Of a stretch of DNA of 64,000 bases, positions 42,844 to 50,992 are shown piece after piece (positions within the stretch are counted from its first letter, which is position 1; each line of letters opens with the position of its first letter). Location: assembly GCA_025456085.1 (NCBI GenBank), contig JALOLF010000003.1:19416-83415 (forward strand), given 5' to 3'. Below the pieces are notes generated by a model, which had not been told where the DNA came from, ran no database searches, and worked only from the letters and a program-made list of their open reading frames with translations. A program made the position numbers and the translations under genes. This stretch comes from Acidimicrobiales bacterium (GTDB lineage: Bacteria; Actinomycetota; Acidimicrobiia; Acidimicrobiales; Acidimicrobilacustridaceae).

Positions 42844-43935
42844 GTGCTGTCAGCTGGCGACGAGTATCCGATCCACCAGGTCGCGGAGCCCATCCGCCAC
42901 GCGGGGACGAGCGATCGCAACTTCTACGACCGGTACTACTGGAACCTGCACCCGTGCAGCGGCGAGTACTTCGTGGTCATGGGCATGGGGGTCTACCCGA
43001 ACCTGGGGGTGCACGACGCCTTCCTGCTGCTCCGGCGCGGCACCACGCACCAGGTGGTGCGGGCCTCCCGGGAGCTGGGCGACCGCATGGACGTCTCCGT
43101 CGGGCCCTTCCGCGTGGAGGTGATCGAGCCCTTGCGGCGGGTGCGCTTCGTGCTCGACGACAACGAGTGGGGCCTGTCGGCCGATCTCAGCTGGGAGGGA
43201 GCCATCCCCGCCTTCGAGGAGCCACGCCACTACGTGCGCCAGCACGGCCGCGTCTACTTCGACACGATGCGCTTCGCCCAGACCGGCCGGTGGACGGGCA
43301 CGCTGCGGGTGGGCGACGAGGTGCTCGACGTCAACCCCGACCGGTGCTGGGGCACCCGGGACCGCTCCTGGGGCATCCGCCCGGTGGGGGAGTCCGAGCC
43401 CATGGGCATCCGCCAGGACCCGCTGTTCTTCAACATGTGGAACTACGCCCCCATGCAGTTCGAGGACTTCTCGATCCTCTACATCGTCCAGGAACGGGCC
43501 GACGGCAGCCGCACCATGGAGGAGGCGGTGCGGATCTGGGCCGATCCCGACCGGCCCGTGGAGTGGCTCGGACGTCCGGAGCACGAGCACACCTTCCGAC
43601 CCGGCAGGCGGGAGGTCGACTCCGCGGTGCTGCGGTTCCCGGCGGCGCCCGGCGGGGGGTTCGACGTCCGGGTCACACCGCTGCTCGACGCGCACATCGG
43701 CATCGGCACCGGGTACGGCTTCGACGCCGACTGGCGCCACGGCGCCTGGCAGGGTCCCCTCGTGGTGCAGGGCGTCACCCTCGACACCGCCACCGACGCC
43801 GATCGGCTCTTCGGGATCGTGGACTCGGTGGCCCGCTTCGAGCTGGGGGACCAGGTCGGCTACGGCCTGCACGAGTACCTGTTCCTCGGGCCGCACGAGC
43901 GTTACGGCCTGACCAGCTTCCTCGAGGTGCCCTGA
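42844..43935 (+). CDS. AttH/CrtC-like lipocalin-fold protein
   Basis: A 363-residue protein, GTG start. The segment DRCWGTRDRSWGIRPVG carries the G-x-RDRSWG-x-R signature seen in AttH/hydroxyneurosporene-synthase-like and DUF7064-type proteins of mycobacteria and relatives, which have paired lipocalin-like domains. No signal peptide. Proteins of this group are thought to act on lipids or terpenoids, but no reaction is established for this one. It lies 3 nt upstream of an alpha/beta hydrolase, so the two probably function together. Confidence 0.65.
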   Translation: MLSAGDEYPIHQVAEPIRHAGTSDRNFYDRYYWNLHPCSGEYFVVMGMGVYPNLGVHDAFLLLRRGTTHQVVRASRELGDRMDVSVGPFRVEVIEPLRRVRFVLDDNEWGLSADLSWEGAIPAFEEPRHYVRQHGRVYFDTMRFAQTGRWTGTLRVGDEVLDVNPDRCWGTRDRSWGIRPVGESEPMGIRQDPLFFNMWNYAPMQFEDFSILYIVQERADGSRTMEEAVRIWADPDRPVEWLGRPEHEHTFRPGRREVDSAVLRFPAAPGGGFDVRVTPLLDAHIGIGTGYGFDADWRHGAWQGPLVVQGVTLDTATDADRLFGIVDSVARFELGDQVGYGLHEYLFLGPHERYGLTSFLEVP

Positions 43936-43938
43936 TCC

Positions 43939-45183
43939 GTGGGGGAGCACGGGTCGGATCCCTACGGGCACCTCGGGGCGGTACCGGTGGAGCCGAGGCG
44001 GGTCCTGGTGGCGCGGGTGGCCACCAGCGGCTCGCGGGCCGTGCGCCGGGCGGTGGCGTTCGGCTCGCAGGAGGGGCACCGACGTCGCGAGCCGCTCCAC
44101 CGCGAGCACGGCGTCCCGGCACCGGTGCGGGCAGCCGGCGTCGCGCTGCAGGGCGCCCTCGACGAGGTCGTGCTGGGCGGCTTCCAGGCCTTCGTCCCCC
44201 GTACCGGTGCACGCCGATGGCGGGCCATCGAGCAGGAGACCGATGACGCCCTGGCCTTCTTCGGACAGCGCGGGTGGCTGGACGCTCCGGCGACCTACCA
44301 CCACACCCCACCGTCGCCGACCGACGCCCGCGTCCGGCCCCTGCGGGTGCTGGGGCGTGACCACGAGTCGCTGACCTTCACCTCGGGCTGGGTGCCCGAG
44401 GAGGGTGAGCCGGGGCGGGACCGCTGGCTGGGCCACGTCGCCAATCACCGGGTGCGGGTCCTGCTGCTGCGCCACCCCGGCCCGCCCCGCCCGTGGCTGG
44501 TGTGCGTGCACGGCGCGCAGATGGGTCGGGCGCCGTTGGACCTGCGGTTCTTCCGGGCCGAGCAGCTGCACCGGGAGCTGGGCGTGAACGTGGCGCTGCC
44601 GGTGCTGCCGCTCTACGGGCCACGCCGGGACCCGCGGGCCGCCAGCAGCGGGTTCCTGGGCCTCGACCAGGTGGAGTCGGTGCACGGGTTGGCGCAGGCC
44701 CTGTGGGACATCCGACGGCTGCTCGTCTGGCTGCGCAGCGACCAGCGGGCCCCGACGGTGGGCCTCTACGGGTTCAGCCTGGGTGGCTACCTGACCGCGT
44801 TGACCGCCGCCTTCGAACCCGACCTGGCGGTGGCGCTCGCCGGTGCGCCGGCGACCGACTTCTCCACGCTGCTTCGCCGCAACGCTCCCCGCGAGCAGCG
44901 CGACCAGCCGCGCTTCCGGGCGCTGGTCGATCGCGGTGAGCGGCTGCTCCGGGTGGTGTCGCCCCTCACCTTCCCGCCGGCGGTCCCGCACGACCGCCTG
45001 GTCATCCTGGCCGGCACCGCCGACCGCATGGCGCACCCCATCGACCAGGTCAACCGGCTGGTCCGCCACTGGGGCGACCCCGAGACCCGGTGGGTGCACG
45101 GCGGACACCTCGGCCTCGGAGGCTCGACGGAGGCGGCCGACTTCGTGCGCGACGCGCTACGTCGCCGGGGCGTGGTCGGCTGA
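43939..45183 (+). CDS. Alpha/beta hydrolase (ABHD18-like)
   Basis: Alpha/beta-hydrolase fold of 414 residues, GTG start. The nucleophile elbow is GFSLGGYLTA, the acid is in ILAGTADRMAHP and the catalytic His in VHGGHLGLG. The N-terminal 100 residues form a cap-like extension. HGAQMGRAPLD and RRDPRAASSGF match the ABHD18/DUF2048 pattern. Substrate unknown; a lipid or ester is likely given its coupling to the AttH-like gene. It overlaps the convergent double-TetR gene by 27 nt. Confidence 0.75.
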   Translation: MGEHGSDPYGHLGAVPVEPRRVLVARVATSGSRAVRRAVAFGSQEGHRRREPLHREHGVPAPVRAAGVALQGALDEVVLGGFQAFVPRTGARRWRAIEQETDDALAFFGQRGWLDAPATYHHTPPSPTDARVRPLRVLGRDHESLTFTSGWVPEEGEPGRDRWLGHVANHRVRVLLLRHPGPPRPWLVCVHGAQMGRAPLDLRFFRAEQLHRELGVNVALPVLPLYGPRRDPRAASSGFLGLDQVESVHGLAQALWDIRRLLVWLRSDQRAPTVGLYGFSLGGYLTALTAAFEPDLAVALAGAPATDFSTLLRRNAPREQRDQPRFRALVDRGERLLRVVSPLTFPPAVPHDRLVILAGTADRMAHPIDQVNRLVRHWGDPETRWVHGGHLGLGGSTEAADFVRDALRRRGVVG

Positions 45184-46545
45184 ACGACCTCGGACGACGG
45201 CCTCACAGGTGTCGGCCGAGCGCGCCAGCTCGAGCAGGACCTGGGCCGCGTCGGCGGCCACTGCGGCGAGGTCCACGTCGTCGAGGCGGTAGGCGTCGCG
45301 CAGCACCGGGGCCAGCATGGCGGCGCCGGAGAGCAGCCAGGTGACGGCACCCAGCGCCAGCAGCGGTGGCATCACGCGCTGTCCGTCCGACGGCGTGGCA
45401 CCGGCGAGGTCCTGGTCCAACAGCTCGATCATGCGGGCGGCGACCGGGAAGCCCTGCTGCATCGTGTCCGGTTCGTAGCCGGCGAAGCGGGCCCGCAGCA
45501 CCAGGGCGCCGAAGCCTTCGGGCCCCCAGTAGTCGGCGAACAACGGGTACAGGTCGTCACGGGTGGACCGCATGGCCGTCACGGTCTGCAGGCCACCCTG
45601 CACCCGTTCGTCGAGCAGCGCCGCCACCACACCGGCCTTGGTGCCGAAGTGCCGGAACACGAGCGCCGGCTGCACCCCGCTGGCCGCCGCCAGCTCCCGG
45701 ACGCCGACGGCGCCGATCTCGTGGCGGCCGAACAGCTCGGCGGCGGCATCGAGGACCGCCCGGCGCACCTCCTCGCGGCCGTGGGGTCGTCGCCCACGCT
45801 GCGTGGCGGCCGGGAGGGTCGCGAGCTCTGTGCGCGGCGCAGCAGAGCGCCGGGCTCGGACGGCCGCCACTTCAGGCGGCACGCGATCGAGACGGCGCAG
45901 GGCCACCAGGGCGTCGATCGCCAGGGCCACCTCCGCGTCGAGGGCGCCCCCGTCGGTGCCGAACCCGAAGCGTGTCCGCACCGTGGCCTCGTTGAGGAGG
46001 TAGCCCGACGAGAGGGAGAGGGTCAGGAAGGCGATCACCCGGGGCTCGGCCAACACGTCGACCGGCGGTTCGACCCCCGGCACGGCCTCGACGCCCTGCA
46101 GGTACAACTCGAGCAGGGGGAAGACCTCGGGGAGGTGGCGGTGCTGCTCGATGTCGAGGCCCAGTCGGGCGAACAGCAGGGTGCGGATCTTGCTGGCGCG
46201 AGCCATCTCGAGATGACTCGTCCCGTCGATGGGGCGCACCGTCGAGCCCGATGCTGGCGCCGTCGGGCCGAACCCCGCCGCGTGCGCGGCCACGGCTGCG
46301 ATCAGCGCGTCCTTGGACCCGAAGTGGCGGAACAGCAGGGTGTGGCTGACGCCGGCCGCCCGGGCGATGTCGCGGGTCGAGACGGCGGTGAAGCCGTGCT
46401 CCGCGAACAGGGTCGTCGCCGCGTCGACGAGCGCCGCGGAGACCTCCTCCCGTCCCGTCGGACGGGGCTGGCGCGCTCGGTCGTCACCGTCGATTCGGTC
46501 GAGGGCGAGGGGTGGATGCCGCACCCCTGCGGCGTCAGCCGGCAT
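45157..46545 (-). CDS. Tandem TetR-TetR fusion regulator
   Basis: A 462-residue protein with two complete TetR modules. The first DNA-binding domain is at about 33-80 (STRDIARAAGVSHTLLFRHF), followed by a ligand-type helical domain. A second begins near 250 (VRELAAASGVQPALVFRHF) with its own C-terminal domain. The two modules share the FRHFG(S/T)K recognition-helix end, which suggests origin by gene duplication and fusion. Such a protein could act as an intramolecular dimer. No stop or frameshift separates the halves. Confidence 0.85.
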   Translation of the reverse strand: MPADAAGVRHPPLALDRIDGDDRARQPRPTGREEVSAALVDAATTLFAEHGFTAVSTRDIARAAGVSHTLLFRHFGSKDALIAAVAAHAAGFGPTAPASGSTVRPIDGTSHLEMARASKIRTLLFARLGLDIEQHRHLPEVFPLLELYLQGVEAVPGVEPPVDVLAEPRVIAFLTLSLSSGYLLNEATVRTRFGFGTDGGALDAEVALAIDALVALRRLDRVPPEVAAVRARRSAAPRTELATLPAATQRGRRPHGREEVRRAVLDAAAELFGRHEIGAVGVRELAAASGVQPALVFRHFGTKAGVVAALLDERVQGGLQTVTAMRSTRDDLYPLFADYWGPEGFGALVLRARFAGYEPDTMQQGFPVAARMIELLDQDLAGATPSDGQRVMPPLLALGAVTWLLSGAAMLAPVLRDAYRLDDVDLAAVAADAAQVLLELARSADTCEAVVRGRSADHAPAT

Positions 46546-46568
46546 GGCCAGAGGTTACCGGCCGGACG

Positions 46569-46913
46569 TCAGCGGCGGGGTGCGGCCTTCTTGTCGGCGG
46601 GTGCGGCCTTCTTGGCGGCGGCCTTGCGCGCCGGCTTCCCCGCGTTCACGGCGTCCTTGAACGCCTTGAGGGGCGTGATGCGGGCCTTGCGGGATGCGGC
46701 GATGCGGATGGTGGCCCCGGTGGCGGGGTTGCGACCCATGCGGGCGGCGCGATCGACGCGGGCGAACTTGGCGAACCCGGGGATCGACACCGGCTCGCCG
46801 GTCGACACGGTCTCGGTCACGACCTCCACGAAGGCGGTGACGAGTGCATCGGCCACCTTGCGGTCGACATCGGTGCGCTCGGCGAGCGCCAGGACCAGTT
46901 CTCTGCGGTTCAC
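46569..46913 (-). CDS. hup: HU-type nucleoid protein with basic tail
   Basis: DNA-binding histone-like protein, 114 residues, GTG start with AGGAGG just upstream. The HU core (MNRRELVLALAERTDV to about residue 90) includes the DNA-bending arm RMGRNPATGATIRI. A Lys/Ala-rich extension (KPARKAAAKKAAPADKKAAP) follows, the arrangement typical of actinobacterial HupB. Compacts and protects DNA. Confidence 0.94.
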   Translation of the reverse strand: MNRRELVLALAERTDVDRKVADALVTAFVEVVTETVSTGEPVSIPGFAKFARVDRAARMGRNPATGATIRIAASRKARITPLKAFKDAVNAGKPARKAAAKKAAPADKKAAPRR

Positions 46914-47023
46914 GAACCCTCCTCAAAGGCTGTTGGCACGAGGCCTGGCACGGAACAGCACTCCTGTGGCGGATCTGGGTGCTCCTTTGCCGGCATCCGG
47001 TCCGGCCTGTCGGTTCGGCCGGC

Positions 47024-47029
47024 TACCGT
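47024..47029 (+). promoter_or_regulatory. Possible -10 of the sixA gene
   Basis: TACCGT lies 10 nt before GTG 47040, with no ribosome site between. The other strand reads ACGGTA; the HU gene is divergent, so this short region probably contains two promoters. Confidence 0.35.
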
Positions 47030-47039
47030 CGGACTCGAC

Positions 47040-47525
47040 GTGAAGACCCTGCACCTCCTGCGACACGCCAAGTCGGACTGGTCCGACCCCTCACTCGCCG
47101 ACCACGACCGCCCGCTGAACGCCCGCGGTCGACGCAGTCGACGTCTCCTCGCCGAGCACGTCGTGGGCTGGCCGGTGGACCTCGTGCGCAGCTCCACGGC
47201 GCGGCGGGCACGGGCCACCGCCAAGCCTCTCGCTGCCGCGCTGGGGCTGACGGTCGAGACCGATCCCGCGCTGTACGGCGCGACCGGCGAGGAGCTGCTC
47301 GAGATCGTTCGTCGGCTACCTGAACCGGCGGTGGCGGTGGTGCTGGTGGGGCACAACCCCGGCATCGAGGAGCTCTCGTGGCTCCTGACCGGGGCGTCCG
47401 GCGCGTACCCGACCGCGGCGTTGGGCACCATCGAGCTCGACTGCGAGCGGTGGGCCGTGGTCGGACGGGGCGCCGGTCGGCTCGTCGCCCACGTCACGCC
47501 GGCCGAGCTGGTCGGCGGGAGGTGA
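47040..47525 (+). CDS. sixA: Phosphohistidine phosphatase SixA-like
   Basis: Histidine-phosphatase-superfamily protein, 161 residues, GTG start. The catalytic RHA motif is in LHLLRHAKSDWSD, followed by RPLNARGRRSRRLLAEHV and the second His in VLVGHNPGIEELS. Size and motifs match SixA/YfkA-type enzymes that remove phosphate from phosphohistidine or related substrates. It stands before a BlaI-like regulator gene, but a functional link is not shown. Confidence 0.88.
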   Translation: MKTLHLLRHAKSDWSDPSLADHDRPLNARGRRSRRLLAEHVVGWPVDLVRSSTARRARATAKPLAAALGLTVETDPALYGATGEELLEIVRRLPEPAVAVVLVGHNPGIEELSWLLTGASGAYPTAALGTIELDCERWAVVGRGAGRLVAHVTPAELVGGR

Positions 47526-47563
47526 TGCTCCGCCCGGTGTGACGCGACCCCGTCCGGATTGTG

Positions 47564-47583
47564 TAACCTCACGGTCACTGTGA
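47564..47583. promoter_or_regulatory. Promoter/operator of the BlaI-like gene
   Basis: TAACCT (47564-47569) lies 10 nt before the GTG at 47580. TCACTGTGA (47575-47583) is a palindrome of TCAC/GTGA arms covering that start codon, and TCAC is also at 47569-47572. BlaI regulators bind such dyads to repress their own operons, so this is a likely autoregulatory site. Confidence 0.5.
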
Positions 47584-47999
47584 TCTCCCGATCACAACGA
47601 CGGTCCCGTCGACGGCAGCGAACAGGTGGTGCGGCGTTGGGAGAACGGCGTCCGGTCGGTGCGCTCGAGAACGAGGTGCTGTGCTGCCTGTGGCACACAC
47701 AGCGGCCCATGACCCCCGACGAGGTGCGCCGGTGCCTCGACAACGGGCTCGCCTACACGACGATCATGACCATCCTGACGCGCCTGTGGCAGAAGGGTCA
47801 GGTCGACCGGCACCGTGAAGGGCGCGCGTTCGCGTACCATCCGGTCATGAGCGAAGCCGAGCTCCGGGCTCGCAACATGACCGACGTGCTGGACCGCAGC
47901 TCCGACCGGGAAGCCGTGCTCGCCCGGTTCGTCGACACGCTCTCGGCCGAAGAGGTCGAGGCGCTCCGACACGTGCTGGCCAGCCTCGACGGTACGTGA
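47580..47999 (+). CDS. BlaI/MecI-family repressor
   Basis: Winged-helix regulator of about 139 residues. The DNA-binding domain is GALENEVLCCLWHTQRPMT, YTTIMTILTRLWQKGQVDR and REGRAFAYHPV, then a C-terminal dimerisation helix pair. GTG 47580 is chosen because it fits a leaderless start 10 nt after TAACCT; a longer start at 47559 is possible. The stop overlaps an M56/BlaR1-like protease gene by 4 nt, the standard BlaI-BlaR pairing. Controls may be for antibiotic or envelope stress. Confidence 0.88.
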   Translation: MISRSQRRSRRRQRTGGAALGERRPVGALENEVLCCLWHTQRPMTPDEVRRCLDNGLAYTTIMTILTRLWQKGQVDRHREGRAFAYHPVMSEAELRARNMTDVLDRSSDREAVLARFVDTLSAEEVEALRHVLASLDGT

Positions 48000-48970
48000 T
48001 CTCGCTCGCCGCGCTGGGCGCGGCGATGCTGCTCGCCGCGATCCTCTCGCTCGTGGCGACCCGCTGGCTCGCGCCGGCCCGGGCGGCGCTCCTGCTGGCC
48101 GCGGTCCTCGGTGTCAGCTCGGCGGGCTACGCCGTGGGCATGTCCGTGCTCCTGGTCGACGTGGCGGCCGATCTCCTCGTGGCCGCGCACAGGGCCACGC
48201 ACCCCGAGGCGCCGTTGGCCCGACACGACTGGTCCGGCTGGGCCGTGGTCGTGTGCGGGGCGTTCACCCTCGGGCGCTGGCTGGGCGGCGCTCGCCGTGC
48301 CATGGACAGCGCCCCCGTCTCCGCTGATCTGGGCGGCGGCGTCGCCGTCGTGAACGATGCCCGACCCATGGCCTTCGCGGTGCCCGGCAGCCCCGGCACG
48401 GTCGTCGTCTCCGATGCCATGGTGGGCGCGCTGGCGGACGACGAGCTGCGGGCGGTCGTCGCCCACGAACAGGCCCATCTCTCGTTCGGTCACCACCGCC
48501 TGCTGTGGTTGGCTCGGGCCGGTGAGCTGCTGGTGCCCTTCGTCGGGCCCCTGTCGAACCGTCTGCGCGTCTGCACCGAGCAGTGGGCCGACGACGAAGC
48601 CGCTCGAGCCGTGGGGGATCGCACCACCGTCGCCCGTGCGGTGGCCCGGGCTGCGCTGGCGCAGGTCGGCGAGGCCCCGACGCCGCGCGCCGCGACCCGC
48701 CGCCACGACACGTCGGACGCCTTCGGCGTGCCACGAGGTGGGTGGTCCGGAGCGCCGGGGTTGCTCCCGGACGGGCCACCCGCAGCTCGCCGCTCGGGCG
48801 CTGCGTCCGGTGCGACGTCGACGCGTGTCGTCCGGCTCCTGCGTCCACCCGCACCGCGGTGGGCTGCGGTCGCCGGCATCGTCCTCGGTGGTCTGGCGCT
48901 CGTCGCGACCGCCGCCGCGGCCGTGCTGCAGTTCGCCAGCGTCGCCGCCCTGGTGACCCATATGGGGTGA
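47996..48970 (+). CDS. M56/BlaR1-type membrane metalloprotease
   Basis: Membrane zinc protease of 324 residues, GTG start. Four to five hydrophobic segments are seen. The zinc site is HEQAH at 157-161, with the third ligand in CTEQWADDEAAR. It lacks the C-terminal penicillin-binding sensor domain of full BlaR1, so the signal is different or sensed elsewhere. Expected to cleave the upstream BlaI-like repressor. An Arg-rich segment near 235-285 separates the catalytic domain from the last helix. Confidence 0.85.
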   Translation: MISLAALGAAMLLAAILSLVATRWLAPARAALLLAAVLGVSSAGYAVGMSVLLVDVAADLLVAAHRATHPEAPLARHDWSGWAVVVCGAFTLGRWLGGARRAMDSAPVSADLGGGVAVVNDARPMAFAVPGSPGTVVVSDAMVGALADDELRAVVAHEQAHLSFGHHRLLWLARAGELLVPFVGPLSNRLRVCTEQWADDEAARAVGDRTTVARAVARAALAQVGEAPTPRAATRRHDTSDAFGVPRGGWSGAPGLLPDGPPAARRSGAASGATSTRVVRLLRPPAPRWAAVAGIVLGGLALVATAAAAVLQFASVAALVTHMG

Positions 48971-49021
48971 CGGGTCCGCCGTTGCGGGCGACGGTGCAAC
49001 CGCGGACCGTGCTGTCTGCTC

Positions 49022-49027
49022 TACGCT
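49022..49027 (+). promoter_or_regulatory. Possible -10 of the cupredoxin gene
   Basis: TACGCT lies 22 bp before ATG 49050, which is preceded by GGAGAGGGG. Only the -10 is convincing. Confidence 0.35.
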
Positions 49028-49049
49028 GCACGTCGCACTCGGAGAGGGG

Positions 49050-49505
49050 ATGTACGTGGAGTCTCGGGACGTGTCGAGTGGTCGCGCCGGTCGCGGCCGT
49101 GTCGAGGGGCGTGTGGGTGCCGGGTTGTTCCTGGCCCTGGCGATGGGCGTGCTCGTCGCCGGCTGCGGCGACGACGACGGCGGGGGCGCCGCGTCGGGAG
49201 CAGACGGAACCATCGCCCCGGTCCAGAGCGGGCAGGTCGAGATCCAGGCCATCGACAACGCGTTCCGGCCCGAGGAGGCCACGGTGGTGGCCGGGTCCGA
49301 CGTCGTGTGGACCAATCGGGGCCGAAACGACCACAACATCATCCCCATCGACGACACGCCCTTCCGGGCCGACGTGGACGTGTTCGGGCCCGGCGACGAG
49401 TACCGGTTCACGATGGACCAGCCCGGTACCTACCGGTACTACTGCTCCATCCACGGCTCGCAGGACAAGGGGATGATCGGCACGATCCAGGTGGTCGAGG
49501 GCTGA
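49050..49505 (+). CDS. Cupredoxin lipoprotein
   Basis: Exported blue-copper-type protein, 151 residues. The signal ends LVAGC (Cys39 lipidated), followed by an acidic Gly-rich spacer. The cupredoxin fold has copper ligands His95 (NDHN), Cys132 and His135 (YYCSIHG), and Met142 nearby. Plastocyanin-like; likely an electron carrier or copper holder at the outer face of the membrane. Immediately upstream is the BlaI/M56 pair, downstream a beta-helix lipoprotein. Confidence 0.9.
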   Translation: MYVESRDVSSGRAGRGRVEGRVGAGLFLALAMGVLVAGCGDDDGGGAASGADGTIAPVQSGQVEIQAIDNAFRPEEATVVAGSDVVWTNRGRNDHNIIPIDDTPFRADVDVFGPGDEYRFTMDQPGTYRYYCSIHGSQDKGMIGTIQVVEG

Positions 49506-49579
49506 CGAGTCCCGCCCAGCACCATCGGATGGGGGTCCCGGAGCGGTTCCGGGGCCGTGAGCACAGGGGGGATCCACAC

Positions 49580-50968
49580 ATGAGCAGACCGCGCTGGTGG
49601 CGTTGCGCCGCCGTTGCCCTCCTCGCCGGCCTGGTGCTGGCGGGATGTGGCGACGACAGCGGTGGGGGCGAGGACAGCGACGGCGGCGACGCGGTGCGCG
49701 CCGACGGCACGATACGCGTGCCAGAGGAGCGGCCGACGATCCAGGAGGCGGTGGACGCCGCGCAGCCAGGGGATCTCGTCCTGGTCGCGCCCGGGGTCTA
49801 CAACGAGGCGGTCGACGTGGGCACGGACGACCTCACCATCCGGGGCCTCGAGCGTGACGGGGTCATCCTGGACGGGCAGTTCGAGCTCGACAACGGCATC
49901 CGCGTGCTGGGGGCCAAGGGCGTCGCCGTCGAGAACATGACGGCGCGCAACTACACCGGCAACGGCTTCTTCTGGACCGGCGTGGAGGGCTACCGGGGCT
50001 CGTACCTCACCGCCTACCGCAACGGCGACTACGGCATCTACGCATTCGACTCGGTGAAGGGTCAGCTCGAGCACTCCTACGCCTCGGGCAGCCCCGACGC
50101 CGGCATCTACATCGGGCAGTGCTACCCCTGCGACGCCGTCGTGGACGACGTGATCTCCGAGTACAACGGGATGGGCTACTCGGGCACCAACTCGGGCGGC
50201 AACCTGCTGATCGTCAACTCCACGTTCCGCTACAACCGCGCCGGCGTCGTGCCCAACAGCGGCAGCTACGAGCTGTGCTACCCGGGTCGGGAGACGACCA
50301 TCGTCGGCAACACCGTCCACTCGAACAACCAGCCCGACACGCCGGCCATCGACGACGCCCTGCTGGCCATGTGGAACGGCATCCTGGTGCCCGGCGGCTA
50401 CGACCACGTGATCGAGCGGAACCTGGTCTTCGACCACGAGCGCACCGGCATCGGGCTCGTGCTCTACCCGGAGGAGGACGCCAACGACGACGTGCCGCCG
50501 GAGGACGAGCTCGGGCGCCCGTGTGCCGAGACGAAGAACGACCCCGCGCCCGATCCGGACGACTTCGGGCTGGTCCTGTGGCCCACGAAGGGCACCTCCG
50601 TGCGCGACAACGTGGTGCGCGACTCGGGCCTGGCGGACCTGGCCTTCGCCTGGATCGAGGGCGACCCGGCCACGTACGGCAACTGCTTCGCCGGCAACGA
50701 GCACGCCACGACGGCGCCGACCGGCCTGGAGGCGCTCGCACCCTGCGAGGGGACCGGCAGCGGCGACTGGAACGCCGGCGCGCTGGACCTGTTGGCCTAC
50801 GTCGAAGACGAGCGGCCGCCGGCCGGGGACTACAAGACCCAGCCGGTGCCACCCGAGCAGCCCGACATGCCCGACGCCGCCACGGCGCCGGCGCGCCCGG
50901 CCACCGACGTCCCCTTCCCGGTCGACCTCGATGCCATCACCGTGCCGGCGCCACCCGAGGGCGCGTGA
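49580..50968 (+). CDS. Right-handed parallel beta-helix lipoprotein
   Basis: Secreted lipoprotein of 462 residues. The lipobox LVLAGC is followed by an acidic linker. The body is a beta-helix with repeats of the form GxYNEAVxVGTDDLTIRGL, GVAVENMTARNYTGNGF, VVDDVISEYNGMGYSG, LLIVNSTFRYNRAGVVP and DHVIERNLVFDHERTGI; several cysteines probably form disulfides. Similar to NosD/pectate-lyase-like PbH1 proteins. A catalytic role is not evident. ATG 49580 is preceded by GGGGGG. Neighbours suggest an envelope location with the cupredoxin. Confidence 0.82.
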   Translation: MSRPRWWRCAAVALLAGLVLAGCGDDSGGGEDSDGGDAVRADGTIRVPEERPTIQEAVDAAQPGDLVLVAPGVYNEAVDVGTDDLTIRGLERDGVILDGQFELDNGIRVLGAKGVAVENMTARNYTGNGFFWTGVEGYRGSYLTAYRNGDYGIYAFDSVKGQLEHSYASGSPDAGIYIGQCYPCDAVVDDVISEYNGMGYSGTNSGGNLLIVNSTFRYNRAGVVPNSGSYELCYPGRETTIVGNTVHSNNQPDTPAIDDALLAMWNGILVPGGYDHVIERNLVFDHERTGIGLVLYPEEDANDDVPPEDELGRPCAETKNDPAPDPDDFGLVLWPTKGTSVRDNVVRDSGLADLAFAWIEGDPATYGNCFAGNEHATTAPTGLEALAPCEGTGSGDWNAGALDLLAYVEDERPPAGDYKTQPVPPEQPDMPDAATAPARPATDVPFPVDLDAITVPAPPEGA

Positions 50969-50992
50969 GGGCGACCTCGTGAGCACGGCGTC

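Noticed and set aside
46989..47023. GCCGGC repeats upstream of sixA as a terminator
   Set aside because: Short GC arms with no clear stem-loop geometry, in a divergent promoter region; chance is likely at this GC content.
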